Source of the DNA: Maylandia zebra
Lineage: Eukaryota; Chordata; Actinopteri; Cichliformes; Cichlidae
DNA: 64,000 nt
Assembly (NCBI RefSeq): GCF_041146795.1
Contig: NC_135177.1
Coordinates: 18,248,560 to 18,312,559, forward strand
Reading direction: 5' to 3'
The notes under the pieces: model-generated
What the model saw: the letters and a program-made list of their open reading frames with translations, nothing else
Told to the model about the DNA's origin: nothing
The model's database searches: none
Shown here: in pieces, positions 11,937 through 22,188 of the stretch
Layout of the letters: each line of letters begins with the position of its first letter
Position numbering within the stretch: the first letter of the stretch is position 1
Made by a program: the position numbers and the translations under genes

Positions 11937-12264
11937 CCCTATACTGCCCTGCAGTATAGGGTTCCTGCTCTGGAAAATACCCAGTGTTGGGTTCCCTGGC
12001 TGGTGCCCCTGACAGCAAGAGACTTATTCACTGGACTCTCTCACAGCACAATTCTTGTTCATAGTTCATGGTCACGGTTTACATTGTTGTGCCTCTCTTA
12101 GCGCTGTCTAGTTAAATCTTAGTATATACTAGTTCATTAGTTGCCATAGAAATGTTTGAGTTGTTTTTTATAGTGTTAGTGTTTGGCTCTCCACAGAAAG
12201 TATTGTGAATACTTTCATAGCATAACTCTAGTGACCTGTGCTCCTCCATATCATTGAAGTTCAT

Positions 12265-12520
12265 AGTTTACTCTAGCATTTTTTAATCAGCTAATATGAT
12301 GCTTTCTCTTTGTTTTCATACTTTAAAGGTTGCACTATTGTTTCCCAGAATGTTAACTGCACATTTATCAATGTAATCCCACCACTTCCTGATTTCTAAA
12401 CCGATGTATCAATACTGTAAACCTGTTTTTGAACATTAAATCTTCATTTGTGCTGAGACTGAATTTATTGCTGTTTATTGCTTGAACGGTGAAGACCTTC
12501 AGTATTCAGTAAAATTTCAA
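12265..12520 (+). repeat. Receptor-gene 3' UTR copy within the pseudogene
   Basis: Similar to 3345-3600 and 15610-15840: 'gatgctttctctttgttttc', 'cccaccacttcctg', 'gatgtatcaatactgtaa' and 'gaagaccttcagtattcagt'. The poly(A) signal region here reads 'aacattaaatcttc', a changed hexamer. Confidence 0.75.
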
Positions 12521-12980
12521 CTTTAACTTCAAACTTACAATTGAAGTCATTATTACGGTGCCATTCCCTTAATTTTCTTTCAGCCATCTGTAGCTCCGTG
12601 TCCAGTGCTGAATGGAAGACCAATGTTGTAAAAAGCATTGACGCTCTGGTTACATCCTATGTTGTGGTACCACAACACTCATTCTCCCATACTGAAGGAA
12701 ACCTGCCCACGTCCAGACTCAGAGGAATCTGGCATGAAAAAGATGGCACACAAAAAAAACATCTATCATGAGGATCCTACACAGATTAAGGACAGCTTTA
12801 AGGACCGAACAAAGCTGGTGGGACTTCTGGGCCAGAACAACTGCACCTTAGAAATAACCGATGTTAAAGATCATGACAATGGCCCTTTCTGTTGAACTAG
12901 TGCAAACAGAAAACAATGACCCCACCAAGGACAAGTTCTCCTTTGTTGAAGACTGCAAATTTTCAAATCTACACAAGACT

Positions 12981-13433
12981 GATATTCTCTTCTTCCATTC
13001 AGAAAGTATATCAAAAAATAAAATAAAAATTTTACATTGGAGTCTAGATGGTGAAGGGTGCGCCCTCTAGTGTTGCTTGAAGCTTTTGTTCCGTGGCTGT
13101 ATTTTTGGTATTGTCTGTCTCACCCATTTGTATAAATGACACATATACATATAAGCATATATGATACTTTTACTGAAATAATGCCATTATTTATTTGGCA
13201 TTATTTACTTAGCACTTTATTGACATTACACACAAGGAAAATCACTTTTTACAATGATGGCTCGTATTTGTCAGATATAAATTTGTATGAATAATTCTAA
13301 ATAAATGTCTATTGGCATTAATGCTGTTTGAATAAAGTCCACTTCGACAGCTGTGGTTTGCTTTGGTTATCATAGTAAAATGTAGTGTTTTGATTTCTTT
13401 AGTGTCAATCAAACATCCCAACATCAGAGAAGA
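12981..13433. other. Spacer upstream of Siglec-like gene 2
   Basis: AT-rich, no gene. Unlike genes 1 and the pseudogene, gene 2 lacks the 185-875 type upstream sequence here, so its promoter region is different or shorter. Confidence 0.45.
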
Positions 13434-15423
13434 ATGGCCAAGCAGAAAATTATGAAGGAATTCTTTCTGCTTTTTGCAGGTAACATCACTGGTCAGCTAT
13501 TTATTTCCAGTCTCTTTATGCTTAATGTGTATAATTAAATAATTTCCTTGTTATTTTAAAAATTATCTTTCAGTCATCTGTAGCTCCGTGTCCAGTGATG
13601 AATGGAAGGCCACGGTTGTAAAAAGCATTGACGCTCTGGTTGGATCCTGTGTTGTGGTACCATGCTCATTCTCCCATACTGGAGGAAACCTGCCCTCCTC
13701 CAGACTCAGAGGAATCTGGCATGAAAAAAATGACAAAAAAAGCAACATCTATCATGAGGATTATACACTGATTAAGGACAACTTTAAGGGCCGAACAAGG
13801 CTTGTGGGAGATCTGGGCCAGAACAACTGCACCTTAGAAATAACTGAAGTTAAAGATCATGACAACGGCCCTTTCTGTTTCCGGGTTGAACTAGTGCGAA
13901 CAGAAAACAATGACCCCACCAAGGACAAGTTCTCCTTTGTTGAAGACTGCGTTGAGTTGAACATGATCAGTATGTCACCAACTTTCCATGACTTCAAACA
14001 TCTATACCAGTTTTCTGTTAAATCATTTTGCCTCTTACTTTATGTCTGACTTTTTCATTTTCAGCTGAGCCTCCAAAGCCTACAGTGATTAAACCAAAGA
14101 CAGCCACTCAAGGAGAGCCCTACACTGTCACCTGTTCAGTCATCCACACCTGCCCCGCTCATGTTCCTAAACTCACATGGAATCTGGATAGTACAAAGGT
14201 CATTGGGCATCATAAAGATATTAAACATGGAAACTGGGAGACACAGTCCATCCTGACAGTTATTCCTGAGGAGAAGGATGACAACAGCGAGATAACCTGC
14301 ACTGCTGAATTTAATGGAGGGCTGAAATCACCTGAAACTTTCACACTCCATGTAAAACGTGAGATCCTTTCAGTAGTTTACTTCCAATATATTTTTTAAC
14401 CCTTAACTTTGCATGATTAAGAAAATGTTAATATCACTATTAAAAGTATGTTTAGATGAATGTTGTCTGTATTCTAAAGAAGCAATAGCAAAAAAACAAA
14501 AACAAAAACCCAAGCAAATACCAACTCTGTCTATTTCCAGGTATTGAGAATTGTAATCACATCATCATTCCTGCTGTAGTGGGGATTGGTACAGCTCTGC
14601 TCTTTGGCATCTTCTGGATTTTCATGGAAAAAAAATACAAGTGAGTCTTTTTTATAGAGAATCAAGCTTTCTGTTAACAAGGAGGAGACATTTTTCCTCT
14701 CATCAGTTCTACAGTACTCTCTTTAATATATATATATACGGAACGTAAGTAGAAAAATATTTTGGATCAGATGCAGTTGGTTTCTGAGTCTGTCATCATA
14801 TATGATAACAATATAATGATTGTTTTCATTTATCACAGCATGTGGAACAGGCTTTCCAGGTTATCTCGGAGGTGAGAAAAAAAATGTTTCTTTTCTTTTG
14901 TTTTTACAGTTTGGAGCATTAAATGCGCATGCATGCTTTGATTTTTTAAATGCAAAATATTTGGAATTTTACATCCACACACATCTTCAAGATTACATTT
15001 CTAATTAAATTACTCTAAGTCCTTCTGATTAAAGGCTTTTGAGTTTTTGGCTCTCCACTGACTTCACCGCTAACTTTCCGTGCACAAATGCCTCAATGGT
15101 CTCACAGTCATTTCAAGCAACAGGGCAGATTTTTGTTGGTTGTTTTGATATTAAATTTAAAATTTAATATTTTCGAAAAGTCTTAGAAACTGATGTAGAG
15201 TTAGAGACACATTATGCATTTTGTTTTTCTTTTTAGTTGTTTTTCACTTTTTGAAAGTTCCTTGTGTTTCATGTTTGTTTTCCCACACATCTTTGAAGGC
15301 TCCGACTGGATCAAAGGACAGAAACAAAACAGCCCTGTTCCCTTCTGTTTCTGTATTTTGTTCTTTGCTTAAAATCGCACATATATACTTCAAACATGTA
15401 TTTTCTTACTTTTCAGGCAATGA
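13434..15423 (+). CDS. Siglec/CD22-MAG-like Ig receptor, gene 2 (6 exons)
   Basis: Paralogue of gene 1 and a likely type I sialic-acid-binding membrane receptor. Exons: 13434-13479 (signal peptide MAKQKIMKEFFLLFA), 13574-13969 (V-set), 14065-14358 (C2-set), 14541-14640 (membrane), 14839-14871, 15417-15423 (stop). The sum is 876 nt, about 291 residues. Junction phases match gene 1. The V domain keeps SCVVVPCSFSH, NNCTLEITEV and CFRVEL; C2 has HTCPAHVPKLTWNL. The small exon corresponding to gene 1's 2160-2195 was lost by a deletion at a TA repeat near 14725-14740, and the region of gene 1's last exon (2640-2940) is also deleted. The tail is therefore shortened to about MWNRLSRLSRRQ. In another frame exon 14839 would join 15417 as GYLGGNDMKSRRGPKSNGYIL to a stop at 15506-15508, so the true tail needs transcript evidence. 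Confidence 0.78.
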
Positions 15424-15763
15424 CATGAAATCAAGAAGGGGACCAAAGTCAAATGGTTACATTCTTCTTCCCATTTGCATATCAGCTTCAGTAAAAATAA
15501 ATGAATAATAAGAAAAATGTTTAAAAAACAAAACAAAAATATAATATAAAAAGCTATAAGAAAAAAGGAAGACAGGAACAGCTTTTTCTTCAACAATTAG
15601 CTTCTACCCTTTTTCATTAACTAGTGTGATGCTTTCTCTTTGTTTTCATGCTTGAAAGGATGTGCTATCATTTTTGCTTTATGCCAGAAATGTTAAGTAA
15701 TGTAAGCCCACCACTTCCTGTTTTCTAAACAGATGTATCAGTACTGTAAGACTCTTTTTGAAC

Positions 15764-15769
15764 AATAAA
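15764..15769 (+). promoter_or_regulatory. Poly(A) signal of Siglec-like gene 2
   Basis: AATAAA at the same relative position as the gene 1 signal at 3520-3525, in a conserved 3' UTR. Confidence 0.65.
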
Positions 15770-15963
15770 TCTTCATTTATCCAGAGACTGAATTTATTGC
15801 TTAAACAATAAAGACCTTCAGTACAATTTACATTTAATTTACAATTACATAATATTCAACAGTGAGTAAAGTACCTTTTTCATTCAGATCAAATACAATA
15901 TGAATACAGTGTGTGTTGCATGTTACTGTTAAATTGAGGAAGACCTCAAATAACAAGAAACCT

Positions 15964-17080
15964 GGGCCCGTATCCCTAAAGAATCTTTGTGCAAAAAGTG
16001 GCTCCTAGCGGCCAAATTCTAAGAAAATTCTCAGAGTCATGACGTTTTCTTAGAATTTCCCCTAAAAGTGACACGACAATCCCAGTTAATATAAAAGCTA
16101 TTCCTCAAGATTCCTAGCGCTTAAAAGGGCTCCTAAGGCAAGATCTGCTAAGAGCAGGGAAGAGGACTTTTAGTGGCTTAGGAGTTCCCTAAGCAGCTGC
16201 ACAAAATGGCCAACAGAAGAGGCAGGAGAGATGTCCTGCAAACACTGGATGACAGGGAATTATTGAGACGCTACAGATTGGATCGTGCAGGAATCATGTT
16301 TGTGGTGGATCTCCTTAGAGATGCAATTACTTCACCAACTCGACGCCACAACACTATTACACCAGAGACGAAAGTAATCACAACCCTGAGGTGTTTGGCA
16401 ACCGGGAAAATGCAACAATGCAGCAGTGATGACTTGGGTCTGCAATCACAGACATTGCTAAAAGCTGAGCCGTGTTACCCTCGTTAAGACCACACTGGAC
16501 TTGTAACGTTGTGATTTCTACTTCATTAAGGACAGCCCCTTGAGATAGGCCATCTTGTTTTCAACAGGGTCCATATGGGAGTGAAAGTACAAAATATGCC
16601 AGCTAGGATATTAATATGAGCAAATAAGACACAAATCATTATTTGAACAGGGTGTAATGAGTTTAAGTTTTCACATATTTTAGATTCTAATGTTAGGCTA
16701 TAACCCCTACAGCTTACTATTCATTTTCCAGATATTTTCTTGAATGTGAAATATTATTTACAATTACAGTCAGCATAAGATTAGAGTGTATAATTATGTT
16801 TATTGATTTGAGGGTACATCCTTTGCTCGTTATCACCAAAAGCTCATTTCCATCAAACTTGTAGGATCAACCAATCACGGCTTTTGAAATGATGACTCAT
16901 ACCTAGCAACGGGGTCAACCACACCTCCTCACTAAGATAGGATTTTCCATCCATTCCTTGCTCAGAGTTCACTGAAAATGTTCTGGAATCACTTCTAAGC
17001 TAAAACTCCTGGCAAGGAATTTTTAGGTTAAGTTAGGAGCTCTCTGAGAGGATTCTCAGAAGCTTTAGGGATACGGGCCC
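15964..17080. mobile_element. PIF/Harbinger-like transposon, internally deleted
   Basis: The ends are inverted repeats: 'gggcccgtatccctaaag' at 15964 and its complement 'ctttagggatacgggccc' ending at 17080. Inside, 16206-16430 encodes the start of a HARBI1-like transposase (DDRELLRRYRLDRAGIMFV, TPETKVITTLRCLATGKMQQ). The catalytic part is missing, so the element is non-autonomous. Flanks show 'cct' and 'tgg', with no clear 3-bp target duplication. Confidence 0.8.
16206..16487 (+). pseudogene. Harbinger transposase N-terminal fragment
   Basis: 93 codons. The first ~75 match the N-terminal helical domain of HARBI1-like nucleases (RLDRAGIMFVVDLLRD; TLRCLATGKMQQCSSDDLG). The end (QTLLKAEPCYPR) is frameshifted and the DDE catalytic region is absent. 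A full-length relative is several hundred residues, so this is a truncated relic between the element's inverted repeats. Confidence 0.75.
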
Positions 17081-18299
17081 TGGTCTTCTCATAGGCATGT
17101 GTGTAACTCTTGTTTTTTGTTTTTTTTTTGCCTGTCCCATTTGGTTCTTTAGCCGTCAGAATTGTTGTCTGAAGATCAACAAGGATACCCAAGGGATTTA
17201 CTTTGCCAAATGGATCATCACGGCCTTGCCGTATTGGTCCATTTGATCGACCTTTGTTGTTATTATTTATTTTATTTTATTTTCAGTTGTTACAGACAGG
17301 ACAGATATGACTGGGGGATAGGAAAAGGAGAAAGAAAGATGAAGGAAAAGAAAAACAAGGGAAGAGGGACAGTGAGAAACTTAAAAAGAGAAAGAAAAAA
17401 CAATCTCCTGGATCAACTGTTGAGAGAAAAAGAAGAGAAAACAAGCAAAAAAACCCAAAACAAAGCAACATACTAAACACAACACCATCGCATTAATCTA
17501 GCTAAGTGTAAACAGCAGTAAATACTAAATATTGAATGTTGTTGTGCAGCACGCAGGACAGACAGCGCACAATGTGCTTTGAAGTAGCAGCCAAGAAAGG
17601 TGTAGTTTATGTCTATGAACAGTGAACACCTGTGTGCACACCTGTGTGGATCAGCGCGCTTGTATTCAAAAGGTTTCCCCATGTAACGGTCTGCTAGAGG
17701 GTGTAGAGGGCCATAGCCCCGTCCCCCAGGGCATGAAGCAGGTATGGAGGAGATCCAGGTTCCAGATATCCAGAGGCCCCAGAGTGCGAGAGCCCAAGGA
17801 GGACCACCAGAGGGGCATCCGTGCCACCCTCCTGGGAAGAGCTGAGGAGAACCTCAGACGAGTGGTCACCCAGTAGTCACAGAGCAGAAGCCAGAGGGGG
17901 CTGCACTGGCGTGCTAGAGTGAACCGAGCCGCAGGCCCAGAGGCCCAAGGGGCCTCTACGCCCTGGAAGAGGCCCTCTCGGTGGCTACTTGGCTGAAGTA
18001 GCCACCGGGAGTGAGCTGGTACATACCTGAGCACCCAGCCCTGGACACCAAGAACCACCAACGCACCGACCCCCGAGGGCATCAGTCACCGGCAGGGAGT
18101 GTGGTGAGGGGAGATAGGCCTCCATACTTTGGAGGGCCTGGGAGTTCCCAGAAAGGTGGAATCTAAGACCCAACCTGACATATAGACACAGACAAACAGG
18201 CACACACAGACACAAACATGCATTCCCACCCTCATGCACACATATACAAATACTCAGCACTCACCCAACGTAATGCTTAACCATGATTTAAAGAAAGTT
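17081..18299. other. Unclassified repeat-like, purine-rich and GC-rich sequence
   Basis: A purine-rich stretch (17310-17470, 'gaaagaaagatgaagg...') is followed by GC-rich text with no frame showing protein motifs (17680-18240). It resembles dispersed LINE-type leader sequence in fish, but I cannot name it. Overlapping frames on both strands are most likely by-products of high GC content. Confidence 0.4.
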
Positions 18300-18480
18300 T
18301 CCATTTATTTTAAGATTATCATAAATAGTCTTTAAATTCAGAAATTATTTATGTTCTCGTTCCTGAGTATATTATGGTTAAGTACCCATGAGTTTGTTAG
18401 TTATAGCTCTTGATTTCTTTTTATATGTTAGTTCTTCTTTTTGTCTCCAGTCTGTCGTCTCCATGTCCTGTCGTCAGTAG
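18300..18480 (+). repeat. Partial third copy of block R
   Basis: Similar to 51785-51960, for example 'gttagttatagctcttgatt', 'ttcctgagtatattatg' and 'ccatgtcctgt'. This part of R is absent from copy 1 at 4859-6543, so it supports the deletion in that copy. Confidence 0.65.
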
Positions 18481-18693
18481 AATTATACTGTGTAGCATCT
18501 GATTGATGTGTGAGGAATACTTATGCAATACGATAACAAACATCTCATTTAAAAAATTAAACTACAAATAGCAGGACACTGAATTGACTGAATAGCTGGA
18601 TGAACATGAAAAATGTTTATTTGAATTTTAGATTCACATATCCAGCTCTTTTTCTTTTTAAAGTGTACCTCGCTGATGCATCACCACAGATCA

Positions 18694-20071
18694 TCTTTAA
18701 GAGTTGTAACCTCCCTGTATAATGTTATAAAATAGGGGCGGCCAAACAAAATCTTGCACAGGGCCTCAAAAAAGTTAGAAACGGCCCTGTCCCATTTCCA
18801 GTGAAGGATTTTTTTTCATCCACCATCTTATCCTGATCATGTTTTTGTATGTTAGTAAGACAGCTGTGCTTCTTTCTAGTATTCCAGTGAAGTGGGTGGT
18901 TCCAGCTGGAAGGATTGAAAATCCTCCTGAAAGAGTCGGAGATGATGAACAAATCAAATTTCTCACACAGCTTGTAGATAAAAAGATTCATTTGGAATGT
19001 CGAGACAACGCCGGTCTATGCGATTCTTTTGGTCCTGGTAGAGATCACCCTGAGATGTTTCCATGTTTTACACAATCCTTTTATTACCCATTATTCTTAC
19101 AGATGCATCTGGAGATCAGCACACTGCATTCCTATGCAGTCCTATGCTAAAGGCTGATCTAAAGAACTCCACACAACAGTACAGTTATAACCTCTGGTCT
19201 CCTCCCCCCTACAGTAAACACCCCCACAATGGAAATACACTAGTACAGTGGCCAAGGGTGCTGACACCCTGACCCCCATCTCCTTTTAAGGTAGTGCCCG
19301 TTTGCCCTTTGTCTGCTCCTCACCCTCAGTAACTCTTGCTACTGTCCTGGGGGTGGGGGTTGATTGTCCTTCTGCCCTGTACCTCAGTTCTTTGTTCCCA
19401 TCCCAGGCCTTTTTTGCTATTTTGTATTCTTACACTCATTAACCGCAATATTATAATGTTGCAAGCAATCACAAACTATATTCTCTTTACCTTTGATGTA
19501 CATTAAGAATCTATTCTCAACAGGAAGAAGGTGGAGAGAAAGGTTTAGGGAATTATTCACGTGCCTGTGAGCCGATTTAAGCCTAAACAATAACACATGA
19601 TACACAGTCCTGTTCGTTTATTAATTACCAGAGATGTCGCATAAAAAGAGATCAAAAAGGCAAAACCGTGCACCATAGTCAGGGGTTAAAGTCGCTTTTT
19701 GTTTGTTTGTTTTCAGTATCATTGAAGTTATTTCTTCTCGGGACTTGCACAGCAATAAGCATTTCACTGCATGTCGGACTGTGTGTATTATTGTGAATGT
19801 CACAAATAAAATTTGAATTTGAGCTACAAAAGAGTAGCAAGCATAAAGGGACGTTAAAGTTAAAGGATGTTTAAGTTGCAGGTAATTTCAAATGCAACAA
19901 ACATCCGAAAGCACACAAACTATGTGTGCGCTATGGTCCCTGGGTGGTTTACACAGTGTTTTTTGTTAATAGTTTTGAGTCTTTTTTATTCATTATTATG
20001 TTGTTTGTGTTATATTTCCTACTTCAGTTTGCTTGTGCTTTTAGTTCATCAGTATTTCTATTTTAGGTTGT
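18694..20071 (+). repeat. Duplicated block B, copy 2, left part
   Basis: Matches 9093-10390, with a larger insertion or divergence at 18950-19450. It stops exactly at the LTR element's target site GTTGT (20067-20071) and resumes at 37979. No coding region is supported; the open frame 18839-19150 is not kept in copy 1. Confidence 0.8.
20067..20071. repeat. Target duplication GTTGT, left (right copy 37979-37983)
   Basis: GTTGT flanks both ends of the LTR element and occurs once at the empty paralogous site near 10387-10391. Confidence 0.92.
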
Positions 20072-20330
20072 TGATAGGTTTGTAGCTTGAATCTATCCGC
20101 TGGAACGTTGAAGACAATATAATTACACTGCAAAGCAAGACACAAGTAGGCAAGCTTCTTCATGTTTCTCGTGCACGGGAGAGAACCGGACAGGCACCGT
20201 TCCTTCGCTTGACCCCAGTTGCTCTCGTCCGTTCTCCCGTACCACTGTCCTTTTATTGAGGTTACATGAATATGCATAGGTTCATTAACATATGACGTCT
20301 ACATTCACACAAAGAGTACCTTGCCTGTGT

Positions 20331-20361
<31 letters not shown>

Positions 20362-20722
20362 GGGGGTACTGCTGATCAAAGGGTCATAAAAGCACACAAG
20401 CAAACATCCTTGGTCAGGAAGAGGGTAGACCCCCCTCATCCTAGATAACACAGTAAGGAAGTCCAGCAGTTCATTTATCTAAACAAAAGGCTCTTATACT
20501 TAAACAGATATACGTGTGTTTACTATACCATAAATCAGCAAAGGAAGATACGATCTCTCCTCTGTAGGGGAGTGAACTCACCCCCTCTCCATGCCACACA
20601 GAGTTGTTACAGACCTCTTAGGATGAGACATTCTTTCAATCTACAAATGATTATATACTTCTAAGCATCTATGGTTAAATATTTCTAAGCATAAATGACA
20701 ATCAACAATACAAACTCTAACA
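20072..20722 (-). repeat. 3' LTR (left copy), 651 bp
   Basis: Direct repeat of 29994-37978 minus the two insertions. Contains a (GT)n(G)n tract at about 20325-20366 that is longer in the G-run of the right copy (about 32122-32170). Ends in CA next to the polypurine tract. Confidence 0.9.
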
Positions 20723-20735
20723 TTCCCCCGTTTTT
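20723..20735 (-). promoter_or_regulatory. Polypurine tract of the LTR element
   Basis: On the minus strand AAAAACGGGGGAA lies directly before the LTR start TGTTAGAG. This is the expected primer site for plus-strand DNA synthesis and fixes the element's orientation. Confidence 0.75.
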
Positions 20736-20792
20736 GACCTTTATGCTAGAAAAGTTCCCAGTTATGAATACCTCATGTCTGACAGTTTCAAT

Positions 20793-22180
20793 TAGAGCTG
20801 GGCGATATGAGATTTTTTCATATCACGATATGTTTTTTTCATTTCAGGCGATAACGATATCTATCACGATATAAGCCAAATAACTATATTTGTAAGATTT
20901 AAATGTGCCGTTGCTCACAAGTAAAATGTGAAATAATCAGCAGCTTGTTTTTATTTATTTATTATATTATTTATTTCCCATAATAAGTTCAACAGGGTAG
21001 ATGTACTTAAGGAACATGAGACTTTTTCAGATAAATAAAGGCAAATATTGCAAACTACACAAAAGGCAGCCGCTAAAGCGTTTAAGTTTCAAAATAGAAC
21101 AAACGAAACAGACTACTAAATTGTCAATTCCACTTAGAAACAAAATATTAATTCTAAAAATAAATCTTAGTTTGTGTTACAGAAGAACAGACAAAACTGA
21201 CTAACTTTTGTCAATATCAAATAAACTGAGAACTAAAAGGAAATTCTCAATCTCTCCTTGTTGTATAGCTTAGCTTTTCAAACAGTTTTAACGGTTACTT
21301 TAGTCTGACAAAAGCCGAATGACGAATTAGCGCTTCCAGTCAGAGACTGAGGCTACGTCCACACGTACACGGGTATTTTTGAAAACGGAGATTTTCCGTT
21401 TCTGTTTTAAAAAATAATCCCGTCCACACATAAAGGCAGAAATGAAGGAAAACGCTGCTATGAACATGCCAAAACAGCAGGTGGCGCTAGATTCCTAACC
21501 GTGCAGAAATGTTGGCCAATCAGAAGTCTAGAAGCCTCGGTGGGAAAAAGTAAACAAAGCTGGGGCATAGAAGCAGAACCGAGTCGTATGTGTGGAGGGA
21601 CAGTAACTGTGTGTATATGTAAGCATTTAAACACTGCAGAGAGTAGAATTAACAGTATTGTAGAAATTCATTTCACCGAAACAATAACGTGGCGCACAGT
21701 GTGACGCATGCACCAGTTCATTGTATTTCCAGACTTGCTTTCGGCACAATTTACAGTGCACGCTACTCTGTTTTTTGTCAGACTTGAAATAGCCGAAATA
21801 CCTTCACACTACGGAACTTCTATGGCTCTTCCGTTCGACAATCTCTCCGGCGTTGGAACCATTATCTGTTTTCTCTTCGGTCACGCTTGGTTGATTTTTC
21901 TAGTCGGCACACTCATTTCCTCCATTACCCGCTGGCTGCTTCCCAAACAAACACACATGCGGCTTGGCACTTGTGCTGTACGTTACAAGTCACGCGACGT
22001 GACGCTGCGGCTGTGATTGGTTCGGCTCTGCGCTACTTAATTTGGATTGGCTGATCTTTTTTTTTTTTTTTTTTTTTTAAGAGGACAAGAGCGGCGAGGT
22101 CTATCGCGATAGCTTAATTTCTCTATCGAGTAAAAGTTATATCGCGATACATATCGTTATCGTTCTATCGCCCAGCTCTA
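20793..22180. mobile_element. Non-autonomous hAT element (TAGAGCTGGGCGAT ends)
   Basis: The ends 'tagagctgggcgatatga' and 'tatcgcccagctcta' are inverted repeats, flanked by perfect 8-bp duplications GTTTCAAT (20785-20792 and 22181-22188), which is diagnostic for hAT. The interior has the subterminal 'tatcacgatat' and 'tatcgcgatagc' motifs and a possible nested piece ('ggctacgtccacacgtacac', about 21350) but no transposase. Confidence 0.88.
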
Positions 22181-22188
22181 GTTTCAAT

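Larger units (their letters stand above)
11566..12980 (+). pseudogene. Rearranged Siglec-like receptor pseudogene
   Basis: Contains the signal exon (11566-11611, still with a GT donor), the first 54 nt of a V-set exon (11725-11778), then an inverted piece of the V-exon end (about 11775-11936). After this come unrelated LTR-like sequence, a receptor 3' UTR copy (about 12265-12520) and a second start of the V exon (12586-12980). The last part has lost the SCVVVPC cysteines (TSYVVVPQHSF), has a frameshift in the A-run near 12755, and a deletion after GPFC that gives a stop at 12894-12896. The C2 and membrane exons are missing. It cannot encode a receptor. Confidence 0.85.

Noticed and set aside
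18839..19150. A 103-codon frame (VKWVVPAGRIENPPERVGDD) as a host gene exon
   Set aside because: The paralogous block at 9240-9350 does not keep the frame, so it is not under coding constraint.
20325..20366. Regulatory Z-DNA or G-quadruplex element in the LTR
   Set aside because: The GT/G run is a simple repeat of different length in the two LTRs; no support for a function beyond microsatellite slippage.
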